Positions 7,601 to 15,193 are shown, numbered from the stretch's first letter. The stretch: DNA of 15,527 bases from an uncultured Lachnospiraceae bacterium (GCA_948438565.1 CAOJLW010000017.1:1-15527), one strand, 5' to 3'. The notes: a model not told the origin generated them from the sequence alone. Numbers and translations are program-made.

Positions 7601-9307
7601 TTTCCTGACTTCGGACAAATCATACGAAGCGCTCTGAACGCTGCCGCTCTTGTTAAAAAAGCAAACTGCAATTTCCTGGTCGTCCAGTGGTTTTACGAGA
7701 ATATCCATGCCATCCTTCGACGACACCCGTTTACATTGCAGCATCGGCGCGGACTGATTCAAATCGATCAATTCACGGTTTGTCACAATATCATAAGCCC
7801 CGCCGCAGGCATCATGATCAATTGATCCATCCGCTTTGATAAATTCACGCAAATCGTTCCCAAGCACCAGAGGCGCTTCCAACATACACCAGAGTGTAAA
7901 GTGGGATTTATTTTCTTCCTGGCTCAATCCGTTTCCGACTTCCAACATATCCGGATCGTTATATCCGCCCGCTTTTTGGAACTCCCACAATTTCACATCC
8001 TCTTCATACTTGCTGACGACAGAAGACCAGCTTGCCTGAATATCTCCAGAAATACGCCAGGAATGCGCGTCCGCAACATCGTCCGCCCAGGTCCATGGCT
8101 GCGACCGTCCATGCTCGCACGCCGCAAAAGAGATTTCTTTTTCTTCCTGCCCAGTCTGCGCTGCATAGGCGGCGGTAGCCTCCTTCAGCGCATTGCCCAT
8201 CTTGACATAGCGGCGCATAATATCTTCTTTTAATCCTTTGATCGGATTGTGAATTTTGATTTTATTGGTTCCCGCCTTCAGATCAATCATCAACTGCTGC
8301 CTGCCAGTGTTACTATATCCGTTTGAAGGGGCAAATGTGGTTTCATAAGAAGATTCGTCGTTTACCTCAATAACCGCATACTTCTCACCGGTCGAATAGG
8401 TTTTTCTAAAACCAATCGTCAACACATATGTTCCGTCCTCCGGCACATTGACATTTTGAAACGTAACGGAACCCCCGCCTGCGTTCAACCCTGTCACATA
8501 CCATCCCTGTTTTGAAGCGTTGCCTTCTATTTCCGCATTCTCCGCTTCATATCGGACGCTTTCGGGCTGTCCTATTTTTTCTACCGTAATATAATCCGGC
8601 TCCGGCGCTGCCGTCACCGCCGACGTCGTATGGCAGCAGTCATATTTAAAAAATTCTATTCCCCACTCCGCATAGGTCTGCGCGTCCAGTTTTTCATGTC
8701 CATAACTGGAAGGCAAATCCTCACAGGTATAATTGCCCGAAGAACTGTACAGTCCTACTTTAAGCGGATACGCGCTGTCTGGTCCCGCTATATTATTTAA
8801 TTCTTTTATAAAGGCCGGACCGCTTGGAAAACCTGTCAAATCAAATAATAATCTTCCGTCGTCATCCCGCATAGACGACTGCCAGCAATCATCCATATTC
8901 AGATACACATAACCATACTCGTTCAGTTTGGAATCCACCATCGCCTGCGCCACTTCACGTATCTTATTTTCATCGATGCTTGTATGGAAACAATTCCAAC
9001 TGGACCATCCCATCTGGGGAGGAAGCGCATCGGATTCTTTTGCTTTTTTAGACGCCTTGCGCTTCGTTTTTGCCTCGTTTTTTCCTGCCGCCTCTATGCT
9101 CTCTAACTCCTGCTCGTCCGTTATGACGTAAGGCGAGTCCTTTTTGGGTGATTCTGCGGACGTCTGTCCCGCTTCCCTTTTGTCCGTCTCTGCCACAGCC
9201 TGCGTCGTTTTTCCCCCATCCACAACCGGCGCCGCCATGACAACGCTTTGGGATATCAGACTGCAGGCGAGCGCCATACACCCTAACTGTTTCATTGTTT
9301 TTTTCAT
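4691..9307 (-). CDS. Secreted modular GH27 alpha-galactosidase with barrel-inserted CBM, NEW3, NPCBM, F5/8C and Ala-rich coiled coil
   Basis: The predicted product (1538 residues) hydrolyses terminal alpha-linked galactose (or GalNAc) outside the cell. The ATG at 9307 is preferred over the one at 9355 because GGAGG (9316-9320) lies eight bases upstream and it gives a clean signal peptide (1-26, ending VVMAA). GH27 landmarks are MGWSSWN (99-105), MDDCW (138-142), KYDCC with nucleophile D223, and WRISGDI with acid/base D422. A CBM6/35-like module (about 246-356, YEAENAEIEG) is inserted between the two catalytic residues. After the catalytic unit come NEW3 (about 628-715), NPCBM/CBM51-like (736-884), an InlB-type repeat domain (890-962), F5/8C/CBM32-like (966-1117), a FIVAR-like helical segment (1128-1195), an Ala-rich coiled coil (1200-1430) and a basic FN3-like domain (1443-1538). 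There is no LPXTG or S-layer motif, so attachment, if any, is by other means. It is last in the probable operon, 58 bases after the orphan gene and followed by a terminator. CBM51 families are known to bind galactose and A/B blood-group sugars, so host glycans are a plausible target. Confidence 0.95.
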   Translation of the reverse strand: MKKTMKQLGCMALACSLISQSVVMAAPVVDGGKTTQAVAETDKREAGQTSAESPKKDSPYVITDEQELESIEAAGKNEAKTKRKASKKAKESDALPPQMGWSSWNCFHTSIDENKIREVAQAMVDSKLNEYGYVYLNMDDCWQSSMRDDDGRLLFDLTGFPSGPAFIKELNNIAGPDSAYPLKVGLYSSSGNYTCEDLPSSYGHEKLDAQTYAEWGIEFFKYDCCHTTSAVTAAPEPDYITVEKIGQPESVRYEAENAEIEGNASKQGWYVTGLNAGGGSVTFQNVNVPEDGTYVLTIGFRKTYSTGEKYAVIEVNDESSYETTFAPSNGYSNTGRQQLMIDLKAGTNKIKIHNPIKGLKEDIMRRYVKMGNALKEATAAYAAQTGQEEKEISFAACEHGRSQPWTWADDVADAHSWRISGDIQASWSSVVSKYEEDVKLWEFQKAGGYNDPDMLEVGNGLSQEENKSHFTLWCMLEAPLVLGNDLREFIKADGSIDHDACGGAYDIVTNRELIDLNQSAPMLQCKRVSSKDGMDILVKPLDDQEIAVCFFNKSGSVQSASYDLSEVRKEDSRVELPEASVYAAKDLWKENASEVMVTDWLESGDVPSHGVKVFRIRAGREDESEKLVGFRSNALSYVNVDEEFTIDAEVKNVGRTAIENVAVDLTVPEGFTAVQQGAYDKNLAPGESVTIAWKVTAPKDPAAGTVRTDLSFNFVGESEIQQQTLEREISSMNIPANELVLSEMEWISAVSGWGSVRRNLSVDGNAITLQGQQYENGVGIHAAGDIKVYLGGKSYKFRATAGIDDEAIISYGNVGTGYAPPQVSFELIADGKKIYDSGNVGLSNSKVEVNVLIENCRELILRVTDGGNGNSYDHADWANARFINPDREINHSITIEETTNGTITANPANQVADGGNVVISFQPKEGYRLKQAFVNGKAVEVTDGTYELAGVIDDLVIRAEFEPANIRNIALEATASSPAKTPAASKPGNANDNSLDVTKPGFDMNQGQDPSVLYLQYDWENGMDLDRFELMTTYGFRRGVNKCEIQISYDGEQFEKLADWNDIEWKNDENVIESNFYELTEEEKAKAKNVKAMRLYIVETKYAWNATVIMEFRVMGSDYQGQTEEEPEELTMALLDVAYDVYSKLDTSICTKQSTEVLEAALANAYKALNGQTAPGEDTRSILQDLLKAAAGLKMDTTALQEDIDAAKLAASTAQSAAEAAQAVADAAATAKDLETLQGAVTAAQTAASGAQLVAEQALSATQDNAFAIEAVRSAAATAQTAAQTAQTAAQTAKTMAEEAQNAANQAQKTADQALKDAASNQEAANAAKEAADQALQEAQANKAEADAAKEAADQAQNMADQAMNLVKATEEQLQEALKQNAVDKENRVKLEEELKAAKAAANQAQQIVQQAESRIEAARKETKDAKAQAHSVQITMQKMAFKVSAVTLKTAKSAKEKQLKVGWKKLAGADGYEVRYASNAKFKKAQKLTVKNGTTLTKTIKQLISGKQCYVKVRAYRVLDGVKVYSKYSKVKYVKIK
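5018..5710 (-). other. Region encoding the Ala/Gln-rich coiled coil of the GH27 protein
   Basis: About 230 residues (1200-1430) are dominated by Ala, Gln, Glu and Lys in repeated patterns such as AAQTAQTAAQTA, AKEAADQAL and AKEAADQAQNMADQAM. The segment lacks Pro and has almost no Gly, which fits a long continuous helix or coiled coil acting as a stalk or spacer between the enzyme modules and the C-terminal FN3-like domain. The base composition gives long artificial open frames on the opposite strand. Confidence 0.85.
5429..5475 (-). repeat. Short tandem repeat coding for Ala-Gln-Thr units
   Basis: The plus strand shows four imperfect copies of a unit close to GCCGTCTGCGCT within about 47 bases. 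On the coding strand it encodes alternating AQT and AAQT units around residues 1279-1293. The units are multiples of three, so slippage would change the helix length without shifting the frame. Confidence 0.7.
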
Positions 9308-9315
9308 TCGTTTAA

Positions 9316-9320
9316 CCTCC
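9316..9320 (-). promoter_or_regulatory. Ribosome binding site GGAGG deciding the GH27 start
   Basis: GGAGG on the minus strand lies eight bases before the ATG at 9307. The longer in-frame start at 9355 has no comparable site and would place sixteen mixed residues before the KK-rich signal peptide, so 9307 is chosen. Confidence 0.85.
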
Positions 9321-9365
9321 GTTATACATTCCACTACAGTTTCCCATATTGTCATTGTCTACCAA

Positions 9366-9674
9366 TTAACAACCATATGCAATAAATACCGCCTCCTCAT
9401 CTAAATTTAAATATTCTTGTATTTCTACAGGCAATGCCTCTATTAATACCGGTTTGTTGCTTGCCGTCAACTGTTTTCTGACTTCCTCCGTCAATCGAAC
9501 AGTCACCGCATTTTTATGTATAAAACAAGGCGTCGGATCGTCAAAAAAAAGAATGCTTTTTTTTATAACGGCTTCTTCCGCCAAGGGAAGCTCCTCCTGT
9601 TTGCAGCTTCCAATGGCTTTTCCGGCCTGATTAAAAAAGAAAAATTTTTCGTTTTTTTCTTGCTTCCTCCACAT
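9366..9674 (-). CDS. Hypothetical 102-residue protein with a C-terminal Gly-Cys
   Basis: I do not recognise this family. The product has 102 residues, no clear signal peptide and no transmembrane helix; the Phe run at 11-14 is too short for one. It is charged at the N-terminus (MWRKQEKNEK), has Cys at 24, 50 and 102, and ends in the sequence AYGC. Alternating short hydrophobic and charged stretches (NAVTVRLTEEVRKQL, KPVLIEALP) suggest a small folded cytosolic alpha/beta domain. GGGAG lies ten bases before the ATG, right after the stop of the redox membrane gene 17 bases upstream, so the two are very probably co-transcribed and perhaps functionally linked through thiol chemistry (inference). 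It is followed by the GH27 gene 58 bases later. It could also be a degenerate or regulatory protein. The ORF is well placed between two confident genes and is probably real. Confidence 0.7.
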   Translation of the reverse strand: MWRKQEKNEKFFFFNQAGKAIGSCKQEELPLAEEAVIKKSILFFDDPTPCFIHKNAVTVRLTEEVRKQLTASNKPVLIEALPVEIQEYLNLDEEAVFIAYGC

Positions 9675-9691
9675 TTACATATTTCTCCCAG

Positions 9692-11245
9692 TTATAGTGA
9701 TAAAAAAATAATAACGCCAAACATCAAGAACAAAACGCCATATAGTAATTTCAAGGCCGGCATCTTCTTCCTAGTTGCCTCCGAAACCCGAACCAGACCG
9801 GCGCTTTTATCAATAATCAACGTAAGCAGCACAAGCGGCAGGCACATACAGGCCACATACATCGCAAACGCAAATAATACATACCAATCCAACGCCGTCT
9901 GCTTTTCCATCACATAAATAATAGACGCCAGATAGAGCTGTCCAGTGCACAAAAACTCGCCCGCCGATATCACAATGCCTGCGATAAATACAACGCCTGT
10001 CAATGATTGTGAACTTTTTTGCAGGATTTCTTCCATGTATTCCTGATGAAATGTTTTCAGTTTTGCCGGAAGCTGCATTTTCATACGCCCATATTTTTCT
10101 CTGGAAGCAAAATACATATCCATAAAATTTAAGGCCGCAAATACTATCATACAGATCGACAAAATGATTTTTAACGCTTTCGCCATTGGCGCAATCACCA
10201 TGGCGCTCAGCTTACCAATCACAGAGCCGAAAACGACGCCTAATAGCAGATAGGTGATCCACTTTGCTACGATAAATGTCATCGCCAACTTCCAGATTTT
10301 CTCTTTTTTGGCCGCCAGCAGGGAAATCAAAAAAAACAGTACGGACAAGCCGCAGGGGTTCCACCCGTTCGCCAATCCGGTAAACAACAGCATTCCCCAG
10401 TCTTTCCAAGTGATCCTTACATATTTTTTTGACGGATGATATTCGACGCCTTCCCATTGCCTGGCTGTGCCTTCGTTGATTACTTTTGGCACATCGTCCT
10501 TGATTTCTTCAAAACCCTGTAAATATCCCTGCTGATAAAACAACAGCGGCGCTTTCCGCCGTGTCTTTGGAACTCGATATTTCTCATAAAACCACTGCGC
10601 CAAAGGGAGATGTTGGATATTCCCAATATCCACATACACCATTTTTACATGGGACAACGCCCCTTCCTGCGTGTAGAACGTCTTGTCCATAGAATCAAAA
10701 TATCCCTGCGCTTTTTGACAATCTGCGCATCCCGGCACATAAAAATATACAAAAAACGCATCGTTTTTATCTATGCCGTTCATCGAATCCACCAGCTCGT
10801 TGATACCGTTGGATTGTCCTTTCACTTCTGTAATAATCAGATCTCTGGCCTTTTCGGCAATTTCATCATACCCAAATAGAATCGTTTCCCCTACTTGTAA
10901 AGCTGGCGGAGCCGGCGTATAATCCTCCGTCTCCCATGCTCTGGCCGCCTCCTGAAACTCCTCATAGCTTTCCGTTTCGCTCACGTCTTTTAAGATAAAA
11001 ACATATTCCTCATCCTGGACGACATCCCGCATTTTTTCTCTGATATCGCGTTCAAAATCCTCCCCTTCCGTGCAGCTTTCACAAGTAGAATAATAATAAT
11101 AGATAACCTCCGTTTGATTTTTTTCCTGCGCCTGCACAGTTTGCCAGGTTCCCAACACGTACAGGACCAGAAGCGCCCCGCATATCCGGATGAGCGTATG
11201 CCAATGCTTCTGCTCGCCTTGTCCATCTCTATACAACCGATTCAT
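9692..11245 (-). CDS. DsbD/CcdA-like thiol-disulfide membrane protein with two N-terminal thioredoxin-like domains
   Basis: The product has 517 residues. An N-terminal hydrophobic segment (about 18-38) acts as a signal or anchor. Next is an exported thioredoxin-like domain with STCESC (C55, C58) at about 45-140, then a second with PGCADC (C173, C176) at about 160-260. From residue 283 onward there are about six membrane helices: NPCG (C298) opens the first and GEFLCTGQLYLA (C433) lies in the fourth, matching the paired intramembrane cysteines of the CcdA/DsbD family, which move electrons from cytosolic thioredoxin to the outside. The predicted role is a reductant relay for extracytoplasmic thiols. 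GAGGGGG (11251-11257) precedes the ATG by five bases. The gene lies 39 bases after the MglB-like gene and 17 bases before the orphan gene. Classical DsbD has one C-terminal thioredoxin domain; here two are N-terminal, and the physiological partner is unknown. Confidence 0.88.
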   Translation of the reverse strand: MNRLYRDGQGEQKHWHTLIRICGALLVLYVLGTWQTVQAQEKNQTEVIYYYYSTCESCTEGEDFERDIREKMRDVVQDEEYVFILKDVSETESYEEFQEAARAWETEDYTPAPPALQVGETILFGYDEIAEKARDLIITEVKGQSNGINELVDSMNGIDKNDAFFVYFYVPGCADCQKAQGYFDSMDKTFYTQEGALSHVKMVYVDIGNIQHLPLAQWFYEKYRVPKTRRKAPLLFYQQGYLQGFEEIKDDVPKVINEGTARQWEGVEYHPSKKYVRITWKDWGMLLFTGLANGWNPCGLSVLFFLISLLAAKKEKIWKLAMTFIVAKWITYLLLGVVFGSVIGKLSAMVIAPMAKALKIILSICMIVFAALNFMDMYFASREKYGRMKMQLPAKLKTFHQEYMEEILQKSSQSLTGVVFIAGIVISAGEFLCTGQLYLASIIYVMEKQTALDWYVLFAFAMYVACMCLPLVLLTLIIDKSAGLVRVSEATRKKMPALKLLYGVLFLMFGVIIFLSL

Positions 11246-11284
11246 CCACGCCCCCTCATTTCTCGATTTTCTCCGTTTGACACC

Positions 11285-12349
11285 CTACAAAGCAGGCGCA
11301 TGAGACTTCATATACTGCTCCACATCCCCCGGATCGACTTTCTGATATGGAAGATACAGGTATTTTCCATCTTTTAAATCCAGTTTGTCTATATCTCCCC
11401 CTGTCGCCAGCGTGTATGCAAGATTAATCATCCCCAAAGCCTGCCCTTCTTTGTCATTATAGACCGTCCCGACGATCTCTCCGTTCTTGACAGCCTCTAA
11501 CCCGACGTCCGTTCCGTCAATCCCTACAATTAACGGCCACGTTGCACGATCGACTTCCGCCGTTTTTAATGCGTCAATCGCACCAAGCGCCATATCGTCA
11601 TTATTGGCAAGGATCAGTTCAATCCGATTTCCAAATTCATTGAGCAGCTGCACCATTTTGGTCTGTGCCTGCGCCCGGCTCCAATTAGCAATCGCATGCC
11701 CTAGTTTTTCCACCTTAACCCCTTTTTCCACAAGCGTATTGACCGAATACTCTGTTCTTACAATCGGATCCTGATGCCCTGCCTCGCCTTCCAGAACGAT
11801 ATATTGACAGACGCCGTCCCCATTTTTATCCGCTGCCGGATTGCCCAAAAACGCATCCGCAGCAATCTCTCCTTCTAAAATGCCGGATTCAAACGCATTG
11901 GCTCCGACATAATAAAGCTGCTCCCAACGTTCCAGATCCTCCGCCACCAGTTCCCTGTTAAAAAAAATAATCGGCACGTCAAATTTTTCCGCCATATCGA
12001 TAATCGTAGCAGGCTCCGTCCGATCGACCAGATTGACGCAGACGACGTCGCAGCCATCCTCAAGCATTTCTTCCACCTGACTGTTTTGCGTCGGCTGGGC
12101 GCCGGAGGCATTGTACATTTCAATATTGATGGCCACGCCGGTTTCATCGGCTTTTTCCCTTGCATATGCTTTAAACGTCTCCATCAACTGCGATACAAAG
12201 GTATCATACTGATCGTATACGGTAACGCCAATCCGGATATCTGTTCCCTCATGATGCTCCGGCATCCTGCCGCAGCTTACCGGCAATATGGCAATCGAGC
12301 ATAAGGCCAGTCCATATGCAGCATACCATTTTCTTTTTTCCATTTTCAT
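11285..12349 (-). CDS. MglB-like galactose/glucose-binding protein, probable surface lipoprotein
   Basis: The product (354 residues) is a periplasmic binding protein of the MglB group, which binds D-galactose or D-glucose outside the membrane. Aligned by eye with E. coli MglB, the ligand residues are kept: D49, F51, N106, H192/D194/R198 (GHQDPIVR), W223, N250, D278 and N298. The calcium loop DKNGDGVCQ (D174, N176, D178, Q182) and its partner E244 are also kept. The N-terminus is hydrophobic and ends LPVSC, giving a probable lipoprotein Cys26, although Pro at -3 is unusual. AAAGGGG precedes the ATG, and the gene starts 14 bases after the upstream binding protein. No permease or ATPase genes accompany it here; instead it sits with a kinase/regulator pair, so it may be a sensor subunit. 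A transport role with a distant ABC transporter cannot be excluded. Confidence 0.92.
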   Translation of the reverse strand: MKMEKRKWYAAYGLALCSIAILPVSCGRMPEHHEGTDIRIGVTVYDQYDTFVSQLMETFKAYAREKADETGVAINIEMYNASGAQPTQNSQVEEMLEDGCDVVCVNLVDRTEPATIIDMAEKFDVPIIFFNRELVAEDLERWEQLYYVGANAFESGILEGEIAADAFLGNPAADKNGDGVCQYIVLEGEAGHQDPIVRTEYSVNTLVEKGVKVEKLGHAIANWSRAQAQTKMVQLLNEFGNRIELILANNDDMALGAIDALKTAEVDRATWPLIVGIDGTDVGLEAVKNGEIVGTVYNDKEGQALGMINLAYTLATGGDIDKLDLKDGKYLYLPYQKVDPGDVEQYMKSHAPAL

Positions 12350-12363
12350 AAACCCACCCCTTT

Positions 12364-13344
12364 CTACTGTACAATCGGAAATAAAATCTTTTGATTTTCT
12401 TCCATATATAAGTTTGTCCGGTCAACTACCAGGTAATTGATTACCTGCCCCTTGGCCTCGGACAATGGGGAGTCTAATTGCCTGGCCATCTGTTCAATAC
12501 TCAAATATCCCATATTAAATTCATTGGGTACGACCAGAGAACTGATCCGGCCCTGATCCAAGTAATATACCGCCTTTTCCGAACAACCAATGCCATATAA
12601 CAAACATCGTTTTATTCCTTCTGATTCCTTGGCCAACAGATAATCGACCGCCAACTCCGTTTCGTCATTCCCGAGCGCTATCAAAACTTCCACTGGCCGT
12701 ACCAGATCTTTTTCAGACAACGCCTTGCTCATCTGTTCCAAATCCCCTGACACACTCCACAGTACATCTGCCTTTGTTTCTGCTAACGCCTCTTCTACTC
12801 CGATCAGCCGCTGCTGCACGGAAAGCTGCTTTTTATTCCCGCATACAATGCCAATCTTTTTTTTTATCTTTTCCCCGCCGATATCCTGCAATATAATTTC
12901 TCCCAACGTTTTTCCAAGACCGATATTATCCGGCCCCGTCCAGGCATATATCCCCTCCGGCTGGGTATCGCTTTCCAACAGAACAATTTCTGTCTGCCCG
13001 ACCATCTGTTCCAATTCTTTGCTGTTGGCCCCGTCCGCAATCATCTGCACGATCAGTCCGTCAGCGCCGTTTTTCACTTCTCTTTTTATCAGCTCGAGTT
13101 CCTCCTGCACGTTGGTAAATTTCCCGGAAAATACATAGTTTAAATCTATATTATTGCCGTTTGCCGCCTGCTCCAGTCCCTCGCGCATCGCAAGCCAGCG
13201 ATCGTTGTTGCTGTCATTGACAATCACAGAAACCGCATAGGGATCCCCTTTTCTTCCGACGTTTAGCATTTCATACGCAGACCAAATGGTTACGGATACC
13301 AATACCAAAAACAGCATTCCAAAATATATTTTATTTTTTCTCAT
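12364..13344 (-). CDS. Membrane-anchored sugar-binding-protein-fold protein, candidate sensor subunit
   Basis: The product (326 residues) has a single hydrophobic helix (about 7-27) without a lipobox Cys or an obvious signal-peptidase site, so it is probably an uncleaved membrane anchor. The rest resembles the Peripla_BP_4 sugar-binding fold: VSVIVNDSNNDRW (with W50), a GADGLIVQMIADG strand-loop, the segment GPDNIGLGKTLGEIIL, and LGNDETELAVDYLL. Sequence identity to characterised sugar binders appears low. GGAG-rich sequence lies just before the ATG, inside the 3' end of the kinase gene; the two genes overlap by 14 bases, implying translational coupling. A membrane-tethered binding protein directly after a kinase matches the arrangement of XylFII with LytS in clostridia, where the binding protein contacts the kinase. 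Its ligand is unknown. Confidence 0.85.
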   Translation of the reverse strand: MRKNKIYFGMLFLVLVSVTIWSAYEMLNVGRKGDPYAVSVIVNDSNNDRWLAMREGLEQAANGNNIDLNYVFSGKFTNVQEELELIKREVKNGADGLIVQMIADGANSKELEQMVGQTEIVLLESDTQPEGIYAWTGPDNIGLGKTLGEIILQDIGGEKIKKKIGIVCGNKKQLSVQQRLIGVEEALAETKADVLWSVSGDLEQMSKALSEKDLVRPVEVLIALGNDETELAVDYLLAKESEGIKRCLLYGIGCSEKAVYYLDQGRISSLVVPNEFNMGYLSIEQMARQLDSPLSEAKGQVINYLVVDRTNLYMEENQKILFPIVQ

Positions 13345-15193
13345 CTGCCTCCTCTCCTTTCATGGACTTCACCCTTCCTTTTTCCAGATTCTCCACAGTT
13401 TCTGTGGAATAAGGAATGTCTGGCAGATGGATCCTGGCTATACTGCCTTCATCCGGCTTACTTTCTATCTCCAACCCGTAGGAACTGCCAAAGCGGAGAC
13501 GTATCCGGTTATGCACATTGATTAACCCTACGCCGGAACCATGCTTACGCACATGGTTATTTTCCGTCAAAAGCTGCTCGACCATCTCCTCCGGCATTCC
13601 AGGGCCTTGATCGCAGACCTCAATATAAATATCCGTTCCTTTTTTGTAACCGCGCACTAAAATTTCCCCATCGTCATCGACATATTCCACGCCATAATAA
13701 ATCGCATTTTCCAACAACGGCTGCAAGACCAGCTTGACCGTACAACTACTGAGGATTGCTTCCTCGATCTGAAAATCCACCCGGAATATATTTTTATACC
13801 GTACTTTCTGTATATTCATATAATTCTTGGCGTGTTTGATTTCATCGTCAATACTAATAATGGTCTTGCCGCGGCTTAAGCTAATCCGAAACAGGCTGGC
13901 CAACTGCGTAATCATAAAAACCGCGTCCTCATATCGTTCCCCTTCGATCATCCATACGATCGAATCCAATGTGTTATACAAAAAATGAGGATTGATCTGA
14001 GACTGTAAGGCGTCCAGCTCGCTTTTCCTTTTCTCCTCCTGCTCCACCACAATGTCCTGCATCAATTTTTGGAGCTGCCGCAACGTCGAATGCAGCGTTT
14101 TACCAAGATGCTCTACCTCCATCGTGCCGCCTATATAAATTTCCGCACTGGGCGATCCCGCTTCCCATCGTTTAATCGAATCATTGAGTTTTTGCAGCGG
14201 CTTTACGATATTAGCCGATACCAACTGGTTTAAAATAATAGTCGCCAGCATCGTAAGCGCCACCAACATAATGATAAACAGACGTGTTCCATACAATCCC
14301 ATATTAAACGATCCCATCGGAATGACGCTGACAATCTTCCAACCGGTATAGCTGACAGCCTTCACCGTAATCAGTCTTTTTTCCCCCTGAAACACCTCCT
14401 GATAACTTCCGTCGGGATAGTCGGCCGCCTTTAAATTATTTTCCTTATATAAATTGGTATAAATTAATTTTTGCTTGGGATGATAAATAATTTCACCTTC
14501 ACCATCCATCAAATAGACATATTCCGAAGAATTATCCGTATTGGCCTTATTCAACAATTGCTCGATACTGCTGTAGTTCATATCCACAAGCAGCACGCCC
14601 AAAGTCGAATTGCCGTTATTGGTTAATTCCACCGCATTGCTTAAAGAAATCACCCAATAATAACGAAAATTGGTATTGTCGAATAAATTTTGTACATGAG
14701 GTGTGGAAAAATGGATGTTTTCCATCTGCCCCATCGCGTCCAAAAACCATTTTTGCCCGGTAACATCGGAATTTACTTTTTCTGTTGCCACGGGGACAGC
14801 CGATACCAGGCTGCCGTCTTTGGTATAACAGGCAATGCTAATCAGGTTGTCCTTATTGGCCTCATACAAAAGATTCATTTCCGCATCCATATTTTCCGTC
14901 GCCAAATCCATGTCTTTAATCACACTGTAATACAACGCGTCTGAAATACGCCGCATACTCCGAAGATACGTTTCGAGCTTGATCGCCGTCTGGTTCAAAA
15001 GCTGCTCGGCGCTTTCAATCATCATATCCTGGATTTGATTGACAAAACGGTTATAAACGGTAATGCTCAAGAAAGCCATACAAGATATGGAAATCACCGT
15101 AAAAGAGATCACCATCGTCATCTGTATGGATCGTGGTTTTAATTTTTTTAAAATGGCCATTATTTTTTCATAAAAGTCATTCATTTTTCTCAT
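13331..15193 (-). CDS. YesM-like sensor histidine kinase with extracytoplasmic dCACHE-type domain
   Basis: The product (620 residues) senses an external signal and phosphorylates the adjacent AraC-type regulator. Membrane helices are at about 25-45 and 303-325, flanking a 250-residue outer domain of the dCACHE type (for example YTKDGSLVSAVP and GWKIVSVIP). Then come a HAMP linker (326-380), the His_kinase domain with QINPHFLYNTLD (H403 as phosphoacceptor) and the HATPase domain with N-box LLENA (N496), DQGPGM (528-533) and GSGVGL (552-557). These are the marks of the YesM/LytS type. The start at 15193 overlaps the regulator's stop by 17 bases. A second ATG three codons on (15184) is equally possible because neither has a strong ribosome site. 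The outer domain could bind ligand directly or dock one of the two binding proteins encoded downstream. Confidence 0.95.
   Translation of the reverse strand: MRKMNDFYEKIMAILKKLKPRSIQMTMVISFTVISISCMAFLSITVYNRFVNQIQDMMIESAEQLLNQTAIKLETYLRSMRRISDALYYSVIKDMDLATENMDAEMNLLYEANKDNLISIACYTKDGSLVSAVPVATEKVNSDVTGQKWFLDAMGQMENIHFSTPHVQNLFDNTNFRYYWVISLSNAVELTNNGNSTLGVLLVDMNYSSIEQLLNKANTDNSSEYVYLMDGEGEIIYHPKQKLIYTNLYKENNLKAADYPDGSYQEVFQGEKRLITVKAVSYTGWKIVSVIPMGSFNMGLYGTRLFIIMLVALTMLATIILNQLVSANIVKPLQKLNDSIKRWEAGSPSAEIYIGGTMEVEHLGKTLHSTLRQLQKLMQDIVVEQEEKRKSELDALQSQINPHFLYNTLDSIVWMIEGERYEDAVFMITQLASLFRISLSRGKTIISIDDEIKHAKNYMNIQKVRYKNIFRVDFQIEEAILSSCTVKLVLQPLLENAIYYGVEYVDDDGEILVRGYKKGTDIYIEVCDQGPGMPEEMVEQLLTENNHVRKHGSGVGLINVHNRIRLRFGSSYGLEIESKPDEGSIARIHLPDIPYSTETVENLEKGRVKSMKGEEADEKK

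Noticed and set aside
9308..9355. Upstream ATG at 9355 as the GH27 start
   Set aside because: It lacks a ribosome site and adds sixteen residues before a standard KK-type signal peptide; GGAGG at 9316-9320 points to 9307.
9308..9365. A terminator or separate promoter between the orphan gene and the GH27 gene
   Set aside because: The 58-base gap shows no stem with a T-run and no convincing -35/-10 pair, so read-through from upstream is the simplest reading.
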